From Alphaproteobacteria bacterium UBA4588 (GTDB lineage: Bacteria; Pseudomonadota; Alphaproteobacteria; Puniceispirillales; Puniceispirillaceae), in NCBI GenBank assembly GCA_949529445.1, contig CATISA010000012.1, positions 1 through 44,578 of the forward strand: a stretch of DNA of 44,578 nucleotides. Direction: 5' to 3'. The position numbers and the translations under genes are program-made. Of the stretch, positions 17,472 through 26,934 are shown in pieces. Each line of letters starts with the position of its first letter. The stretch's first letter is position 1. The notes below the pieces were generated by a model that did not search any database, had not been told where the DNA came from, and worked only from the letters and a program-made list of their open reading frames with translations.

Positions 17472-17671
17472 ACTTTATCCCGCCACTCCAGTTAGATGTT
17501 CTTGCTGATTCAGGTATCCCTGACTCGCAAATTGAACTTGCACGCACCACATCAGACGAGCTCCGCAGTATTGTCAGCACGCAAAAAGACAAACCATCAG
17601 GCCCCTCAGTTCATGAGCTTTTTTCTGGCTATGCCGAACAGCACCGCATAGCGCTAGAGATATCAGAATGA
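17459..17671 (+). CDS. Small protein of unknown family, coupled to amidase
   Basis: A 70-residue acidic protein I do not recognise. It begins with a hydrophobic PPLQLDVLADSGIP segment, continues with a helix-prone stretch (SQIELARTTSDELRSIVS), a Pro/Gly/Ser linker near 45 and a final helix (HELFSGYAEQHRIALEISE). No Cys, signal peptide or membrane segment is seen. Its stop overlaps the amidase start as ATGA, implying coupled translation. Some amidases (GatA, AtzE) need a small partner (GatC, AtzG) from an adjacent gene, so a partner role is plausible by position. I see no sequence match to either. A 21-bp palindrome covers its start codon. Confidence 0.7.
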   Translation: MIDKNFIPPLQLDVLADSGIPDSQIELARTTSDELRSIVSTQKDKPSGPSVHELFSGYAEQHRIALEISE

Positions 17672-19083
17672 GTTTTTACCAATCAGCTCTCGACATTGCC
17701 GCAGAGAGCCGTGATGCGCCGGACAGCATTCCTGCCCGAACATCTGCTATTTTATCAGCGCTTGATGGCCTAGGACGCCGTCTGTCAGCAACACGGTTCC
17801 TTGATAAAGACTTCAGCCTTGCACAGGCAGAAGCACAGGCCAAACAAACAAATAGGTCAGCAAAGCTTTTTGGCGTTCCACTGGCACACAAAGAACTTTA
17901 TGGCAGGGTTGCCCCGTCTGGTCCCTGGCCTGATGAGGGTGGCTCGTCTACATGCGAAGGCCAGACAGCACGCCAGACGGCATTTGCTATTTCCCAGCTT
18001 GATAAAGCAGGCTCGATTGATTGTGGTAGACTTGTATCAGTTGAGTATGCGCTTGGCGTAACCGGTCATAATGAATTTGCTGGCACGCCTAAAAATCCTT
18101 GGAACCCTGATTATATCTGCGGTGGATCATCATCCGGGTCAGGGTCTGTTGTTGCCGCTGGCATTGTTCCGGGCGCGCTTGGAAGTGATACGGGCGGCTC
18201 CATCCGGCTACCTGCCGCTGCCTGTGGTCTTGTCGGCATAAAGCCAACATATGGGGTGGTAAGCCGGTCGGGCGTTTTTCCACTTTCCCATTCTCTTGAT
18301 ACGGTTGGTCCGTTGACCCGTTCGGTCGCAGATGGCGCTGCCATGCTACAAGCCATCACAGGGTTTGATGCAACAGATAGCTGTTCAATTCAGGTACCAT
18401 CAGAAGATTATTCACGCAATCTAGAGATAGGATTAGCAGGTCTTAGCATAGGATTATGCGAAGATTACTTCCTTACCGGTTCCGATACTGACATGGCTGA
18501 TATGACAGCTGATAGTTTTGCGCTATGCCAGACACTTGGCGCAAAAGGGCGTTCGGTCAAACTGAATAATATAGATATTATCAATCCGCTAAATGTCTTG
18601 ATGATCGCAACTGAGGCGGCGCAAATTCACCGAACAGTAGCATGCGATAAACATCACATGTTGAATGACCAGACATTGATGCGCATTCTGGCAGGGGCTT
18701 TTACCACAGCAGAGGATTATCACGTTCTTCAGCAGTCCCGTGCTCGTGCTATCGCCGCGGTCATGGAAGAGGTCTTTGACAAGGTAGACATCCTGATGAC
18801 ACCTGTCTGGCCGTTCGCATTACCAACGATCGAGGCGTCAGATGTCGGGGCAACGCCTGATGCAGCACCGCTGATGCAACGCATTGGGCATAATACCCGA
18901 CCAGTCAATTTCCTTGGGCTACCATCTGTTTGCCTGCCAACAAGATGGGATAAAAATGGACTTCCTGTTAGTGTCCAACTGATAGGGAAACCTTATAGTG
19001 AGGCAACCCTTCTACAGGCAGCCGCCGCACTTGAACGCGAATACCGGTTCTGGGATCGCACACCGGATCTTGATAAGATATAA
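17668..19083 (+). CDS. Amidase signature family hydrolase
   Basis: A 471-residue amidase of the GatA/FAAH signature family that hydrolyses an amide to acid and ammonia. The Ser-cisSer-Lys triad is visible: Lys75 in PLAHKELYG, Ser154 or Ser155 in CGGSSSGSGS, and nucleophile Ser178 in SDTGGSIRLPA. It is cytoplasmic with no signal peptide. Divergent placement from a cobalt nitrile hydratase points to the second step of nitrile degradation. It is not a glutamine-tRNA amidotransferase subunit by context, since gatB and gatC are absent. It overlaps the small upstream gene by four bases, and its 3' end nearly touches the convergent SCO1 gene. Confidence 0.92.
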   Translation: MSFYQSALDIAAESRDAPDSIPARTSAILSALDGLGRRLSATRFLDKDFSLAQAEAQAKQTNRSAKLFGVPLAHKELYGRVAPSGPWPDEGGSSTCEGQTARQTAFAISQLDKAGSIDCGRLVSVEYALGVTGHNEFAGTPKNPWNPDYICGGSSSGSGSVVAAGIVPGALGSDTGGSIRLPAAACGLVGIKPTYGVVSRSGVFPLSHSLDTVGPLTRSVADGAAMLQAITGFDATDSCSIQVPSEDYSRNLEIGLAGLSIGLCEDYFLTGSDTDMADMTADSFALCQTLGAKGRSVKLNNIDIINPLNVLMIATEAAQIHRTVACDKHHMLNDQTLMRILAGAFTTAEDYHVLQQSRARAIAAVMEEVFDKVDILMTPVWPFALPTIEASDVGATPDAAPLMQRIGHNTRPVNFLGLPSVCLPTRWDKNGLPVSVQLIGKPYSEATLLQAAAALEREYRFWDRTPDLDKI

Positions 19084-19085
19084 GC

Positions 19086-19670
19086 TTATTTTTTGATTAA
19101 ATTTTCAAGTTTTTTGACGGCGATATTCTGTGCTTCGCCATAGGCGATTGTTCCTGCAAATTGACCCTTGCTATCCAGCAGAAAAACAGTGGCTGTATGG
19201 TCAATATTATATCCACCATCTGATAGGTCAGACTTTTGGGCATAGATGCCCCATGATTTCGATAGCGCCTGAATATCTGCCTCAGAGCCCGTGATGCCGG
19301 TGAAATCAGGGCCAAAATAGGGAATATATTCTGCCAGTACATCAGCGGTATCACGCAACGGATCTAGCGTGATGAAATACACTTTAAGCGCATCATCTCC
19401 TCTCAGGTCCTGTTTTGCCAGCGCAAGGTCATTCAATGTTGTGGGGCATACTTCTGGACAATGAGTGAAGCCAAAAAATAAGGCGCTAGGATGCCCCTGA
19501 AAGACAGTCTCATTAACAGGCTCACCCTTGTGATTTATGAGCGAAAATTGTGCTCCAACATTAAAGGTCGTTGCTGGCATGAACTTACTGGCCACAAACT
19601 CAGACACAGTCAACCCAAGTGCCCCAAGAACACAGAATATGGCGATACAAAAATAAACGCGCGGTGACAT
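19086..19670 (-). CDS. SCO1/SenC family copper chaperone
   Basis: A 194-residue membrane-anchored thioredoxin-fold protein that delivers copper to the CuA centre of cytochrome c oxidase on the periplasmic side. The N-terminus has one hydrophobic anchor (about 5-25). The copper ligands are Cys71 and Cys75 in CPEVC and His158 in NIDHTATVF, as in the family. The open frame extends to 19748 but that part overlaps the upstream PCuAC gene. The ATG at 19670 gives the normal anchor and length. It starts 31 bases after the PCuAC gene ends, so the two form a copper-delivery pair. Oxidase genes themselves are not in the window. Confidence 0.9.
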   Translation of the reverse strand: MSPRVYFCIAIFCVLGALGLTVSEFVASKFMPATTFNVGAQFSLINHKGEPVNETVFQGHPSALFFGFTHCPEVCPTTLNDLALAKQDLRGDDALKVYFITLDPLRDTADVLAEYIPYFGPDFTGITGSEADIQALSKSWGIYAQKSDLSDGGYNIDHTATVFLLDSKGQFAGTIAYGEAQNIAVKKLENLIKK

Positions 19671-19701
19671 ATTAGGAAGCCCTCTGTTTTTGCCAGAAAC
19701 C

Positions 19702-20199
19702 TTAATGATGCTTGTGCGAGTTCTGGTTATGCCCTGACATAGTACCATTTCTAACAGGCAAGCTCACATCCCAATCACCGCACTTATCAAAGGTTAGTGT
19801 TATGATATGCTCATCACCTGTTTTTAATTGTTGGGTTAGCCCCATAAACATTAAATGCATCCCACCAGGCGCTAATGATACCTTCTTTCCAGCTGATACT
19901 ATAATGCCATCTTCAACTTCGGTCATTATCATTACGCCATTTGACATCTTTATATCATGAATAGCGCTCGTTTCTGAAAATGCGGCATGTGCGCCTGTCA
20001 GATAAATATCATCAGATCCAGCATTTTGAATCGTAAGATAGCCTGCAGAAACAGGAGCTCTTGGCGGTGTTGCTTTCAGGTACCCGTCACTAATTCCAAT
20101 GCCTGCATGATGGCAAGCGCTTGCTAGAGCGCTCGACTGATAAAAAATGGCTGCCATTGCGACGCTTGCAAGCAAAAAGGAGGCGAGAATATTTTTCAT
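19702..20199 (-). CDS. Periplasmic copper chaperone PCu(A)C
   Basis: A 165-residue exported protein with a Sec signal peptide (KNILASFLLASVAMAAIF, cleavage near ALAS at 24-27). It carries the copper-binding pattern His81, Met92, His115 and Met117, within AIHDIKM...IM and GGMHLMFMGL. PCuAC proteins carry Cu(I) and pass it, with SCO1, to cytochrome oxidase; SCO1 is encoded directly downstream. The His-rich C-terminal tail (HNQNSHKHH) may bind additional metal and is a common variation. It is first of the pair on the minus strand, divergent from the DAO-family oxidase with an 85-base gap. Confidence 0.9.
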   Translation of the reverse strand: MKNILASFLLASVAMAAIFYQSSALASACHHAGIGISDGYLKATPPRAPVSAGYLTIQNAGSDDIYLTGAHAAFSETSAIHDIKMSNGVMIMTEVEDGIIVSAGKKVSLAPGGMHLMFMGLTQQLKTGDEHIITLTFDKCGDWDVSLPVRNGTMSGHNQNSHKHH

Positions 20200-20284
20200 C
20201 TTTTACACCCTAGAGATAAACTTCTATTGTAAATAACACATCGATATCCTGTCTGTAGCAACGGCTCAAGCGGAGAATTGTCAC

Positions 20285-21505
20285 ATGCCAACAACACAGA
20301 AGAAATATTCACCAGAACGCATATCATATGATGTTGTTATTGTTGGCGGAGCAATGCTTGGCTCTTCAGTTGCATGGTTTTTATCCTCCAACCCCGACTT
20401 CACTGGCTCTATTCTGGTTGTAGAAAAAGACCCTACATATGAATTCTGCTCAACAGCGCACACAAACAGCTGTGTGCGTCAGCAATTTTCAACTGAAATC
20501 AATATCCGGATTTCTCAGTTCACCGTCGATTTTGTGAAAAACTTCCGTGACTATATGGGAGGATCGCCAGACGTCCCAGACCTTACATTACAGTCTTTTG
20601 GTTATTTGTATCTTGCTGATAATGACAGCTTTGCTGATGAGCTAAGAGCCCGCCAGAAAGTACAGGAGCGTTGTGGCGCTGGCACGAAAATATTCACCCC
20701 GGAGGAGCTCAAAGCTAACTACGGATTCTATAATTTGGATGATATTATTCTGTGCAGTCTCAACACTGAAAATGAGGGCTATTTTGAGGGGAGCACTATC
20801 TTCGAATGGTGGCGTCGATCTGCCCGAAAACAGGGGGCTGAATATATCGCCAACGAAGTTATCAGCATGACAAAATCGGCTAATGGGCAAAAGATTGAGG
20901 CCATCACTCTTGCAACTGGTGAGGTTATTTCCTGCGGTACTGTTATCAATGCTACCGGACCGCGCGCCGCCCTCACTGCCAAAATGGCCGGCATTGATAT
21001 TCCGGTCGAACCACGTAAACGCTATACCTATATTTTTGCAGCAGAGGATAATCTTGGCCGTGATCTTCCCCTAACAATTGACCCAAGCGGTATGCATATG
21101 CGCCAATATGGGCAACAATTCATGGCTGGAAGTCCGCCAGATCCTGACCCTGCTGTTGACCCGGATGATTTTACCGAAGACCACAGCCTATGGGAGCAAC
21201 ATGTCTGGCCAATGCTAGCAAATAGAGTGCCGCAATTTGAACGGATCAGAATGACATCGTCATGGGCAGGTCATTATGCGTTCAATGTTTTTGATCATAA
21301 CGCCATTATTGGACCGCATTCTGAAATCAGTAATTTTCTATTCGTAAACGGATTTTCAGGACACGGGCTCCAACAGTCACCGGCAATGGGACGTGGCATA
21401 TCTGAGCTTGTTACCTATGGTGAATATCGAAGCCTTGATCTGTCTTCCTTCAGCTATCAGCGCATTGTAAATAATGAACATATGCATGAAAAAGCTGTAA
21501 TTTAG
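20285..21505 (+). CDS. FAD-dependent oxidoreductase, DAO family
   Basis: A 406-residue flavoprotein of the D-amino-acid oxidase/sarcosine oxidase superfamily. An N-terminal dinucleotide-binding fold (YDVVIVGGAMLGSSVAW, residues 15-31) is followed by SCVRQQFS, where glycine/sarcosine oxidases have an arginine. A C-terminal GFSGHGLQQSPAMGRGISEL segment closes the FAD site. Such enzymes oxidise N-methyl or secondary amines or D-amino acids and occur widely in marine alphaproteobacteria; the exact substrate cannot be read. The gene has a GGAG site 9 bases before the ATG. It is transcribed alone and converges with the GMC gene. Confidence 0.85.
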   Translation: MPTTQKKYSPERISYDVVIVGGAMLGSSVAWFLSSNPDFTGSILVVEKDPTYEFCSTAHTNSCVRQQFSTEINIRISQFTVDFVKNFRDYMGGSPDVPDLTLQSFGYLYLADNDSFADELRARQKVQERCGAGTKIFTPEELKANYGFYNLDDIILCSLNTENEGYFEGSTIFEWWRRSARKQGAEYIANEVISMTKSANGQKIEAITLATGEVISCGTVINATGPRAALTAKMAGIDIPVEPRKRYTYIFAAEDNLGRDLPLTIDPSGMHMRQYGQQFMAGSPPDPDPAVDPDDFTEDHSLWEQHVWPMLANRVPQFERIRMTSSWAGHYAFNVFDHNAIIGPHSEISNFLFVNGFSGHGLQQSPAMGRGISELVTYGEYRSLDLSSFSYQRIVNNEHMHEKAVI

Positions 21506-21526
21506 AGATAGCACATTTTCGACTGT

Positions 21527-23173
21527 TTAGTTCTGGATAGCATCTATTATCGGCTCAAGTGGTTTCTTGCCAAGCACAAGGTCTGATGCCTTTTCACCGA
21601 TCATCAATGCGCCTGCATTTAGGTTAGACGATAACATCGTCGGCATAATGGAGGCATCAGCAACACGCAGCCCCTTAATTCCCTTTACCCGCAAATCACT
21701 ATCAACAACAGCTGTCGGGTCGCTATCTGGCCCCATACGACACGCCCCCATAAGATGATATGTTGTGGTGCCGCGTTCCCGCGCAACCTGCAATAATTCA
21801 TCATCTGTCTGGATATGCTCTCCTGGATATTGTTCAAAATCAAGATATGGCGATAACTCAGGGGCCGTCATGATTCTTCGACATAACCTCATACCAGCAA
21901 GCAAGACCCGCTTATCTTCTTCATTAGAAAGATAATTAGGCTGAATGCGGGGCTTATCAAACGGGTCAGCAGACCGTGCTTTCACCCAGCCAAGACTTTC
22001 AGGGCGTTGCTGCCACGAAGCAACAGTAAAGCCGGGCTCATCATCTAACTGGCTTTGCACGCCCTCTTTATAGCTAGCCGGCGCAAAGGTCAGTTGCAGA
22101 TCATGATTGCGAACGGCTTCATTTGAATGCCAAAAAGCATAAACAAGTGTTGGCCCTAGCCCGACAATACTCTGTTTGCCCAGCAGATATTTTCCAATTT
22201 CAGCCCAGAGGCGTGGTCCACGTGATAGCTCATTAATCGTCCTGACATTTTTTGCCCGTGCTGTAAATCTAGGAGCGTAATGGTCACGCAGATTTTCACC
22301 AACACCCGGTAAATGATGCTTCACCTCAATATCGAGATCATCAAGCAAGTCTTTCGGGCCAATCCCAGAAAGCTGCAAAATATGTGGCGAATTAATGGTT
22401 CCTGCTGATAAAATGATTTCGCGCCGTGCGTTTACTACCTGTTCAATTCCATGGCGTCCACCAACAGCATAACGCACAGCAGAAGCGTGCTTCCCCTCAA
22501 GTTCAATGCGCATAACATGGGCATTGGTTCGAACAGATAAATTACCTCGTTTTTTCGCAGGATTCAGAAACGCTTTGGCAGCACTAACGCGCAATCTGCC
22601 TTTGGTTGTGCGCTGGACATAGGATACACCCTCTTGAATACCGCCATTATAGTCTTTGTTTTCTGGAATGCCGATCCCAACCGCTGCCTTGACAAAGGCA
22701 TCACAAAGAGGATGACGCCATTCGAGGTCTGTTACTATCTGCTCACCCTCTGTTCCGCGATAGGTTGTATCACCCTCACCAATACGATTTTCATACCGCT
22801 TGAAATAGGGCAGCACATCAGCATAAGACCATCCTAGATTTCCTTTCTGGGCCCACACATCAAAATCCATTGGCTGCCCGCGATTAAACACAAGCCCATT
22901 GATAGAACTTGACCCACCAAGTGTTTTTCCGCGTGGCGTTGCGATAATCCGCCCATTTGTCCCCTCACTTGGTTCAGATTCGAACATCCAGTTTACCGAT
23001 GGATTCACAAGAGTTTTCATGAACCCCGCAGGAATATGAATGAAAGGATTCCAGTCTGGTGGACCGGCCTCAAGCAGGCAAACGGTATATTTTCCGCTCT
23101 CACTAAGGCGGTTTGCAAGGATGCAACCAGCAGAGCCGGCCCCGATAATAACATAATCAAAACTATCGCTCAT
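21527..23173 (-). CDS. GMC family oxidoreductase (choline/alcohol dehydrogenase-like)
   Basis: A 548-residue FAD-dependent alcohol dehydrogenase. It has the N-terminal FAD loop GAGSAGCILANRL, the GMC signature region GGSSSINGLVFNRG near 85, a second region SAGTINSPHILQLSGIG, and the catalytic His/Asn pair in YHLMGACRMG (about 472) and SSNLNAGAL (about 516). Choline dehydrogenase BetA usually differs around the catalytic His, so an AlkJ-like alcohol dehydrogenase is as likely. The frame can begin with GTG at 23182, but the ATG at 23173 has AGGTGGA just upstream and is preferred. No betaine-aldehyde dehydrogenase or betI lies adjacent. Confidence 0.88.
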   Translation of the reverse strand: MSDSFDYVIIGAGSAGCILANRLSESGKYTVCLLEAGPPDWNPFIHIPAGFMKTLVNPSVNWMFESEPSEGTNGRIIATPRGKTLGGSSSINGLVFNRGQPMDFDVWAQKGNLGWSYADVLPYFKRYENRIGEGDTTYRGTEGEQIVTDLEWRHPLCDAFVKAAVGIGIPENKDYNGGIQEGVSYVQRTTKGRLRVSAAKAFLNPAKKRGNLSVRTNAHVMRIELEGKHASAVRYAVGGRHGIEQVVNARREIILSAGTINSPHILQLSGIGPKDLLDDLDIEVKHHLPGVGENLRDHYAPRFTARAKNVRTINELSRGPRLWAEIGKYLLGKQSIVGLGPTLVYAFWHSNEAVRNHDLQLTFAPASYKEGVQSQLDDEPGFTVASWQQRPESLGWVKARSADPFDKPRIQPNYLSNEEDKRVLLAGMRLCRRIMTAPELSPYLDFEQYPGEHIQTDDELLQVARERGTTTYHLMGACRMGPDSDPTAVVDSDLRVKGIKGLRVADASIMPTMLSSNLNAGALMIGEKASDLVLGKKPLEPIIDAIQN

Positions 23174-23364
23174 TACTTCCACCTACATCACTGAGATAAA
23201 TATTACTGCCGTGGCTAGAACACACTATTCTGTCAGGACGTTTTATGTTTAACAAAATCCAGTATTGACCCATAATACTATCAAGTAAAAAACAGCTACT
23301 TGGCAAGAGTTATAAGAAACAGAAATACTTATGGGAGCGCCGCAAAGCGTATGGAGAAATTATC

Positions 23365-24285
23365 ATGAAAATCGCGATTGTCGGCACAGGAGCCATGGGG
23401 TCAGTTTATGCAGGATTATTCGCAGAAGCTGGCCAAGAAGTTTGGGCAATAGATAGCTGGGATGAGCATATTGCAGCCATTTCAAACAAGGGGCTTCGGC
23501 TCGAAGGTGCGAGCGGTGATAGAATCATTCCTCGTATTAATGCAACCACGTCTCTAGAAGAGGCGGGCGCCTGCGAACTTTATGTATTGGCCACTAAAGC
23601 CGCTGATGTAGGAACCGCCGCCCAGGCGATTGCCCGCATCATGCCGGATAACGCCCTTGTCCTTACCATCCAGAATGGTCTTGGCGCTGGCGAGCGCATT
23701 GCGCAATTTATGCCAACAAGTAATGTTCTTCTTGGCGTTGCTGAGGGATTTGGGGCGTCAATGAAAGGGCCTGGTCATGCGCATCATAACGCAATGCGGC
23801 AAATCCGCATTGGCGAGATGGAGGGCGGCATGACTGACCGGCTTCAGTCGCTGGAAACTGTCTGGCAGTCAGCAGGATTCAAAACGAAAGCCTTTGCCGA
23901 TATTCATCAACTTATCTGGGAAAAATATATCTGTAATGTCTTTTTGAGCGCACCTTGCACCGTATTTGGCTGCACCATTGGTGAGCTTCAGGAAAATAGG
24001 GAATGGCAGAAAATTGCTCTGGGGTGCATGCTGGAAGCGCATGCTGTTGGAGTTGCAAAGAACATTGCTTTTTCATTTGATGACCCCGTTGATTATGCTC
24101 TTCGCTTTGCATCTGCGATGCCGAATGCAAGCCCGTCTATGCGGCTCGACCATATCGCAAAACGGGCGTCAGAAATTGATGCCATTAATGGGATGGTTCC
24201 TGTGGTTGCAGCAGAACATGGCCTGTCAGCACCTTATAATGAAACGCTGGCGGCCATTATAAGACAGCGCGAAGCTTCCTTTTAA
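23365..24285 (+). CDS. 2-dehydropantoate 2-reductase family (ApbA/PanE)
   Basis: A 306-residue NADPH-dependent reductase with the N-terminal loop GTGAMGSVYAG (7-17), the ATKAAD segment and the C-terminal helical domain with LIWEKYICNV bearing the expected catalytic Lys near 185. The family reduces 2-ketopantoate to pantoate in coenzyme A synthesis. Several paralogues act in degradation, and nothing nearby is a pantothenate gene. It lies in the middle of catabolic genes, so another 2-oxoacid substrate is possible. A GGAG ribosome site lies 8 bases before the ATG. The 182-base gap upstream, shared with the GMC gene, holds no clear repeat. Confidence 0.85.
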   Translation: MKIAIVGTGAMGSVYAGLFAEAGQEVWAIDSWDEHIAAISNKGLRLEGASGDRIIPRINATTSLEEAGACELYVLATKAADVGTAAQAIARIMPDNALVLTIQNGLGAGERIAQFMPTSNVLLGVAEGFGASMKGPGHAHHNAMRQIRIGEMEGGMTDRLQSLETVWQSAGFKTKAFADIHQLIWEKYICNVFLSAPCTVFGCTIGELQENREWQKIALGCMLEAHAVGVAKNIAFSFDDPVDYALRFASAMPNASPSMRLDHIAKRASEIDAINGMVPVVAAEHGLSAPYNETLAAIIRQREASF

Positions 24286-24337
24286 CGAAAGCGCCGCGCT
24301 GGCTCATTTATGATATCAGCTGCTGCGTCTTTGGGAG

Positions 24338-25813
24338 TCAACGCATGATAAACGGATTGGCTGTGCTTGTTTCCTGCGCAATCCAGACCGACTTAACTTG
24401 CAAGAAGGCCTTGATAGCTTCCTGACCATTTTCACGGCCTTCTCCGCTACGCTTATAACCGCCAAATGGTGACGTAAAACTAACAGCACGATAAGTGTTC
24501 ACCCAGACCGTCCCCGCCCGAAGTTTTTCAGACATCCGCAAGGCACGCCCGATATTTGAAGTCCACACACCTGCCGCTAGCCCAAACACAACATCATTAC
24601 CGATGGCAATCGCCTCTTCTTCAGTGTCAAACGGAATGATAGACAAAACAGGACCGAACACTTCTTCCTGAGCAATCCGCATATCATTTGTCACATCTGT
24701 AAAAATAGTTGGCTCTACAAATTGGCTGCCAGCTGAACCGGGACCGGTATAGGGCTTGCCGCCCAGAATACAGTTTGCACCTTCCTGTTTTGCAATATCA
24801 ATATACTCCATAACTTTCTTAAATTGCGGCGGCGTCGTGACAGGCCCTATATTCGTATCAGCAGACATCGGATCACCAATCTTGGCTTCTTTGGCAACGT
24901 CAAGCAGACGGGCGGTAAATTTTTCTTGAATAGACCGCTGAACCAGCAAACGTGAACCGGCTATACATGTCTGGCCTGTTGCAGCAAAAATACCCGATAC
25001 AGTACCCATAACAGCCGCTTCGATATCGGCGTCTTCAAAAACGATATTCGGAGATTTTCCGCCAAGCTCTAAGGTAACAGGAATGATTTTACGGGCTGCT
25101 GCCTCATAGATTTTCTGACCCGATATATCTGAACCGGTAAAGCCGATTTTCATGACATCGCGATGGTCAACAAGCGGACCACCTGCTTCAGCGCCATACC
25201 CTGTCACCACATTAACAACCCCATCTGGGAAGCCTGCTTCAGAAATCAGCTTCATAAATTCTAATGTTGATGCAGAGGTGAATTCTGATGGTTTAATAAC
25301 CACTGTATTCCCCGCGGCCAGAGCCGGTGCAAGTTTATAGCCTACCAGCAAAAGAGGCGAATTCCACGGCGTAATAAGCCCGACAACACCATAAGGCTCA
25401 TAACGAGTAAAATTGAAAATACCCGGCTTGTCAGTCGGAATAACAGAACCTTCAACCTTGTCCGCAAGACCACCATAATAGCGATACCATTCAGCCACAT
25501 ATTTTGTCTGACCACCCATTTCTGCCAGCAGTTTACCATTGTCACGCACTTCAATTTCACCAAGCCGCGCCGCATCCCGCTCAATAAGCTCTGCAAGCTT
25601 GACGAGAAGCTTGCCGCGCTGGGTTGGCTTCATTTCACCCCAACCACCCTCAAACGCTGCTTTTGCCGCGACAACTGCCTTATCAACGTCCGCAGCAGAG
25701 CCACGTGCGATTTCTGCCCATGGCTCACCAGTATAGGGGTTTTCCGACAAAAACCATTCACCTGAGGCAGGATCAGCCCACTGGCCATTAATATAATGTT
25801 GATATCTTTCCAT
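24338..25813 (-). CDS. NAD(P)-dependent aldehyde dehydrogenase
   Basis: A 491-residue ALDH-superfamily enzyme oxidising an aldehyde to its acid. Catalytic residues are visible: Asn151 in TPWNSPLL, Glu249 in TLELGGKSPN and Cys283 in GQTCIAGSRL. The substrate is not fixed by sequence. The gene lies 23 bases downstream of a zinc alcohol dehydrogenase on the same strand, and the pair would oxidise an alcohol through aldehyde to acid. It is the last gene of the CoA-transferase/acyl-CoA dehydrogenase/PrpD unit. A CoA-acylating activity is unlikely, given the Glu general base. Confidence 0.92.
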   Translation of the reverse strand: MERYQHYINGQWADPASGEWFLSENPYTGEPWAEIARGSAADVDKAVVAAKAAFEGGWGEMKPTQRGKLLVKLAELIERDAARLGEIEVRDNGKLLAEMGGQTKYVAEWYRYYGGLADKVEGSVIPTDKPGIFNFTRYEPYGVVGLITPWNSPLLLVGYKLAPALAAGNTVVIKPSEFTSASTLEFMKLISEAGFPDGVVNVVTGYGAEAGGPLVDHRDVMKIGFTGSDISGQKIYEAAARKIIPVTLELGGKSPNIVFEDADIEAAVMGTVSGIFAATGQTCIAGSRLLVQRSIQEKFTARLLDVAKEAKIGDPMSADTNIGPVTTPPQFKKVMEYIDIAKQEGANCILGGKPYTGPGSAGSQFVEPTIFTDVTNDMRIAQEEVFGPVLSIIPFDTEEEAIAIGNDVVFGLAAGVWTSNIGRALRMSEKLRAGTVWVNTYRAVSFTSPFGGYKRSGEGRENGQEAIKAFLQVKSVWIAQETSTANPFIMR

Positions 25814-25836
25814 ATTTTTCTACTCCCCTATTTCAC

Positions 25837-26913
25837 TTACCCAGCATCTGGTGTATCGGGCACAAAAACAATCCGTCCTGTTACCCGCCCTGCTTGCAAA
25901 TCGTCAATTGCCTCATTCACGGCAGAAAGCGATCTTGTTTCAATCGGAATATCCTGAAGCTTGCCATCACGATACATCTGGATCAATGTTGCAAGTTGTG
26001 GGCTATTTCCTACATGACTGCCGCGCACAGTCATTGCTTTTTGTGGCAACCATATCTGTGGCATTTTGAAATCACCGCCATGCTGGCCTACCACCACATA
26101 GGTGCCTGCTTTCGTCATTGCAGCCACAGCAAGCGCGCCTGTCTGCTCAGATCCAAAGGTATCAACCACACCAAAAAGCTGATTATCGGTCAGTATTTTT
26201 AGCTGCTCAACAGCATCATCTGCACTGGCATTCAGCACCTGCGAAGCACCAATCTTCTGAGCTGCTTGTAATTTGGTATCATCAATATCGATCGCAATGA
26301 TATGACGATAACCAAGCGCCTTAGCAATTGCGACTGCGTTCAACCCCAGTCCACCGGCACCCAATATAGCAAGCCACTGACCATCACGAAGCGAGCCTAC
26401 TTTGCTCAACGCATTATAGACAGTCAAACCAGAGCAGGCATAAGGCGCAACTTTTGCTGGGTTCAGCCCGTCAATATCAATCAGAAACTTTTCATCCTCA
26501 ACCACAACATGCGTGGCAAACCCTCCGTTTCGGTGAATGCCCAGAATACGCATAGAGGTGCAATCACTCTCTCTGTCTTCCGCACATGGCGTGCAATTAC
26601 GACACCCAATCCAAGGAAAAACAACAACTGATTGGCCAACAGTAACTGTCGCATCAGGTCCAGCAGCAACAACATCACCTGCCATTTCATGACCAAGGGT
26701 TAATGGCAATGTTGCGCCCCGCTCGGTAAAGGTCAGTTTGCCCTTCTCACCAAGATCCATAAACCCCTTTTTAATATGTAAATCTGAATGACATAATCCG
26801 GAGGCTGTGATTCGTACCAATACTTCGCGGCCGGTGACCTGCGGCATCTCATGCAGGGCCTCTTCAAATGGTTCACCCCATTCTGTTAGGTCAAAACTTG
26901 TATAATTTTCCAT
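25837..26913 (-). CDS. Zinc-dependent alcohol dehydrogenase, medium-chain family
   Basis: A 358-residue MDR-family dehydrogenase. Catalytic zinc ligands are Cys41 and the His75-Glu76 pair in GHEMAGD, with a further Cys near 160. The structural zinc site is complete (Cys104, 107, 110, 118 in GCRNCTPCAEDRESDC). The Rossmann loop is GAGGLGLNAVAIAK, and the following IAIDIDD suggests NAD rather than NADP preference. It converts an alcohol and its aldehyde or ketone. With the ALDH downstream and the PrpD-like gene 21 bases upstream it forms part of one operon. Which alcohol arises in this pathway is unknown. Confidence 0.91.
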   Translation of the reverse strand: MENYTSFDLTEWGEPFEEALHEMPQVTGREVLVRITASGLCHSDLHIKKGFMDLGEKGKLTFTERGATLPLTLGHEMAGDVVAAGPDATVTVGQSVVVFPWIGCRNCTPCAEDRESDCTSMRILGIHRNGGFATHVVVEDEKFLIDIDGLNPAKVAPYACSGLTVYNALSKVGSLRDGQWLAILGAGGLGLNAVAIAKALGYRHIIAIDIDDTKLQAAQKIGASQVLNASADDAVEQLKILTDNQLFGVVDTFGSEQTGALAVAAMTKAGTYVVVGQHGGDFKMPQIWLPQKAMTVRGSHVGNSPQLATLIQMYRDGKLQDIPIETRSLSAVNEAIDDLQAGRVTGRIVFVPDTPDAG

Positions 26914-26934
26914 AATTATCCCCCTTTTATACTT

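Noticed and set aside
17459-17671. Calling the small protein GatC or AtzG
   Set aside because: Only position and size agree; I cannot see the family motifs.
20285-23173. Choline-to-betaine locus (betA with a DAO-family enzyme)
   Set aside because: The GMC protein's catalytic region is not specifically BetA-like, and no betaine aldehyde dehydrogenase or betI gene is adjacent.
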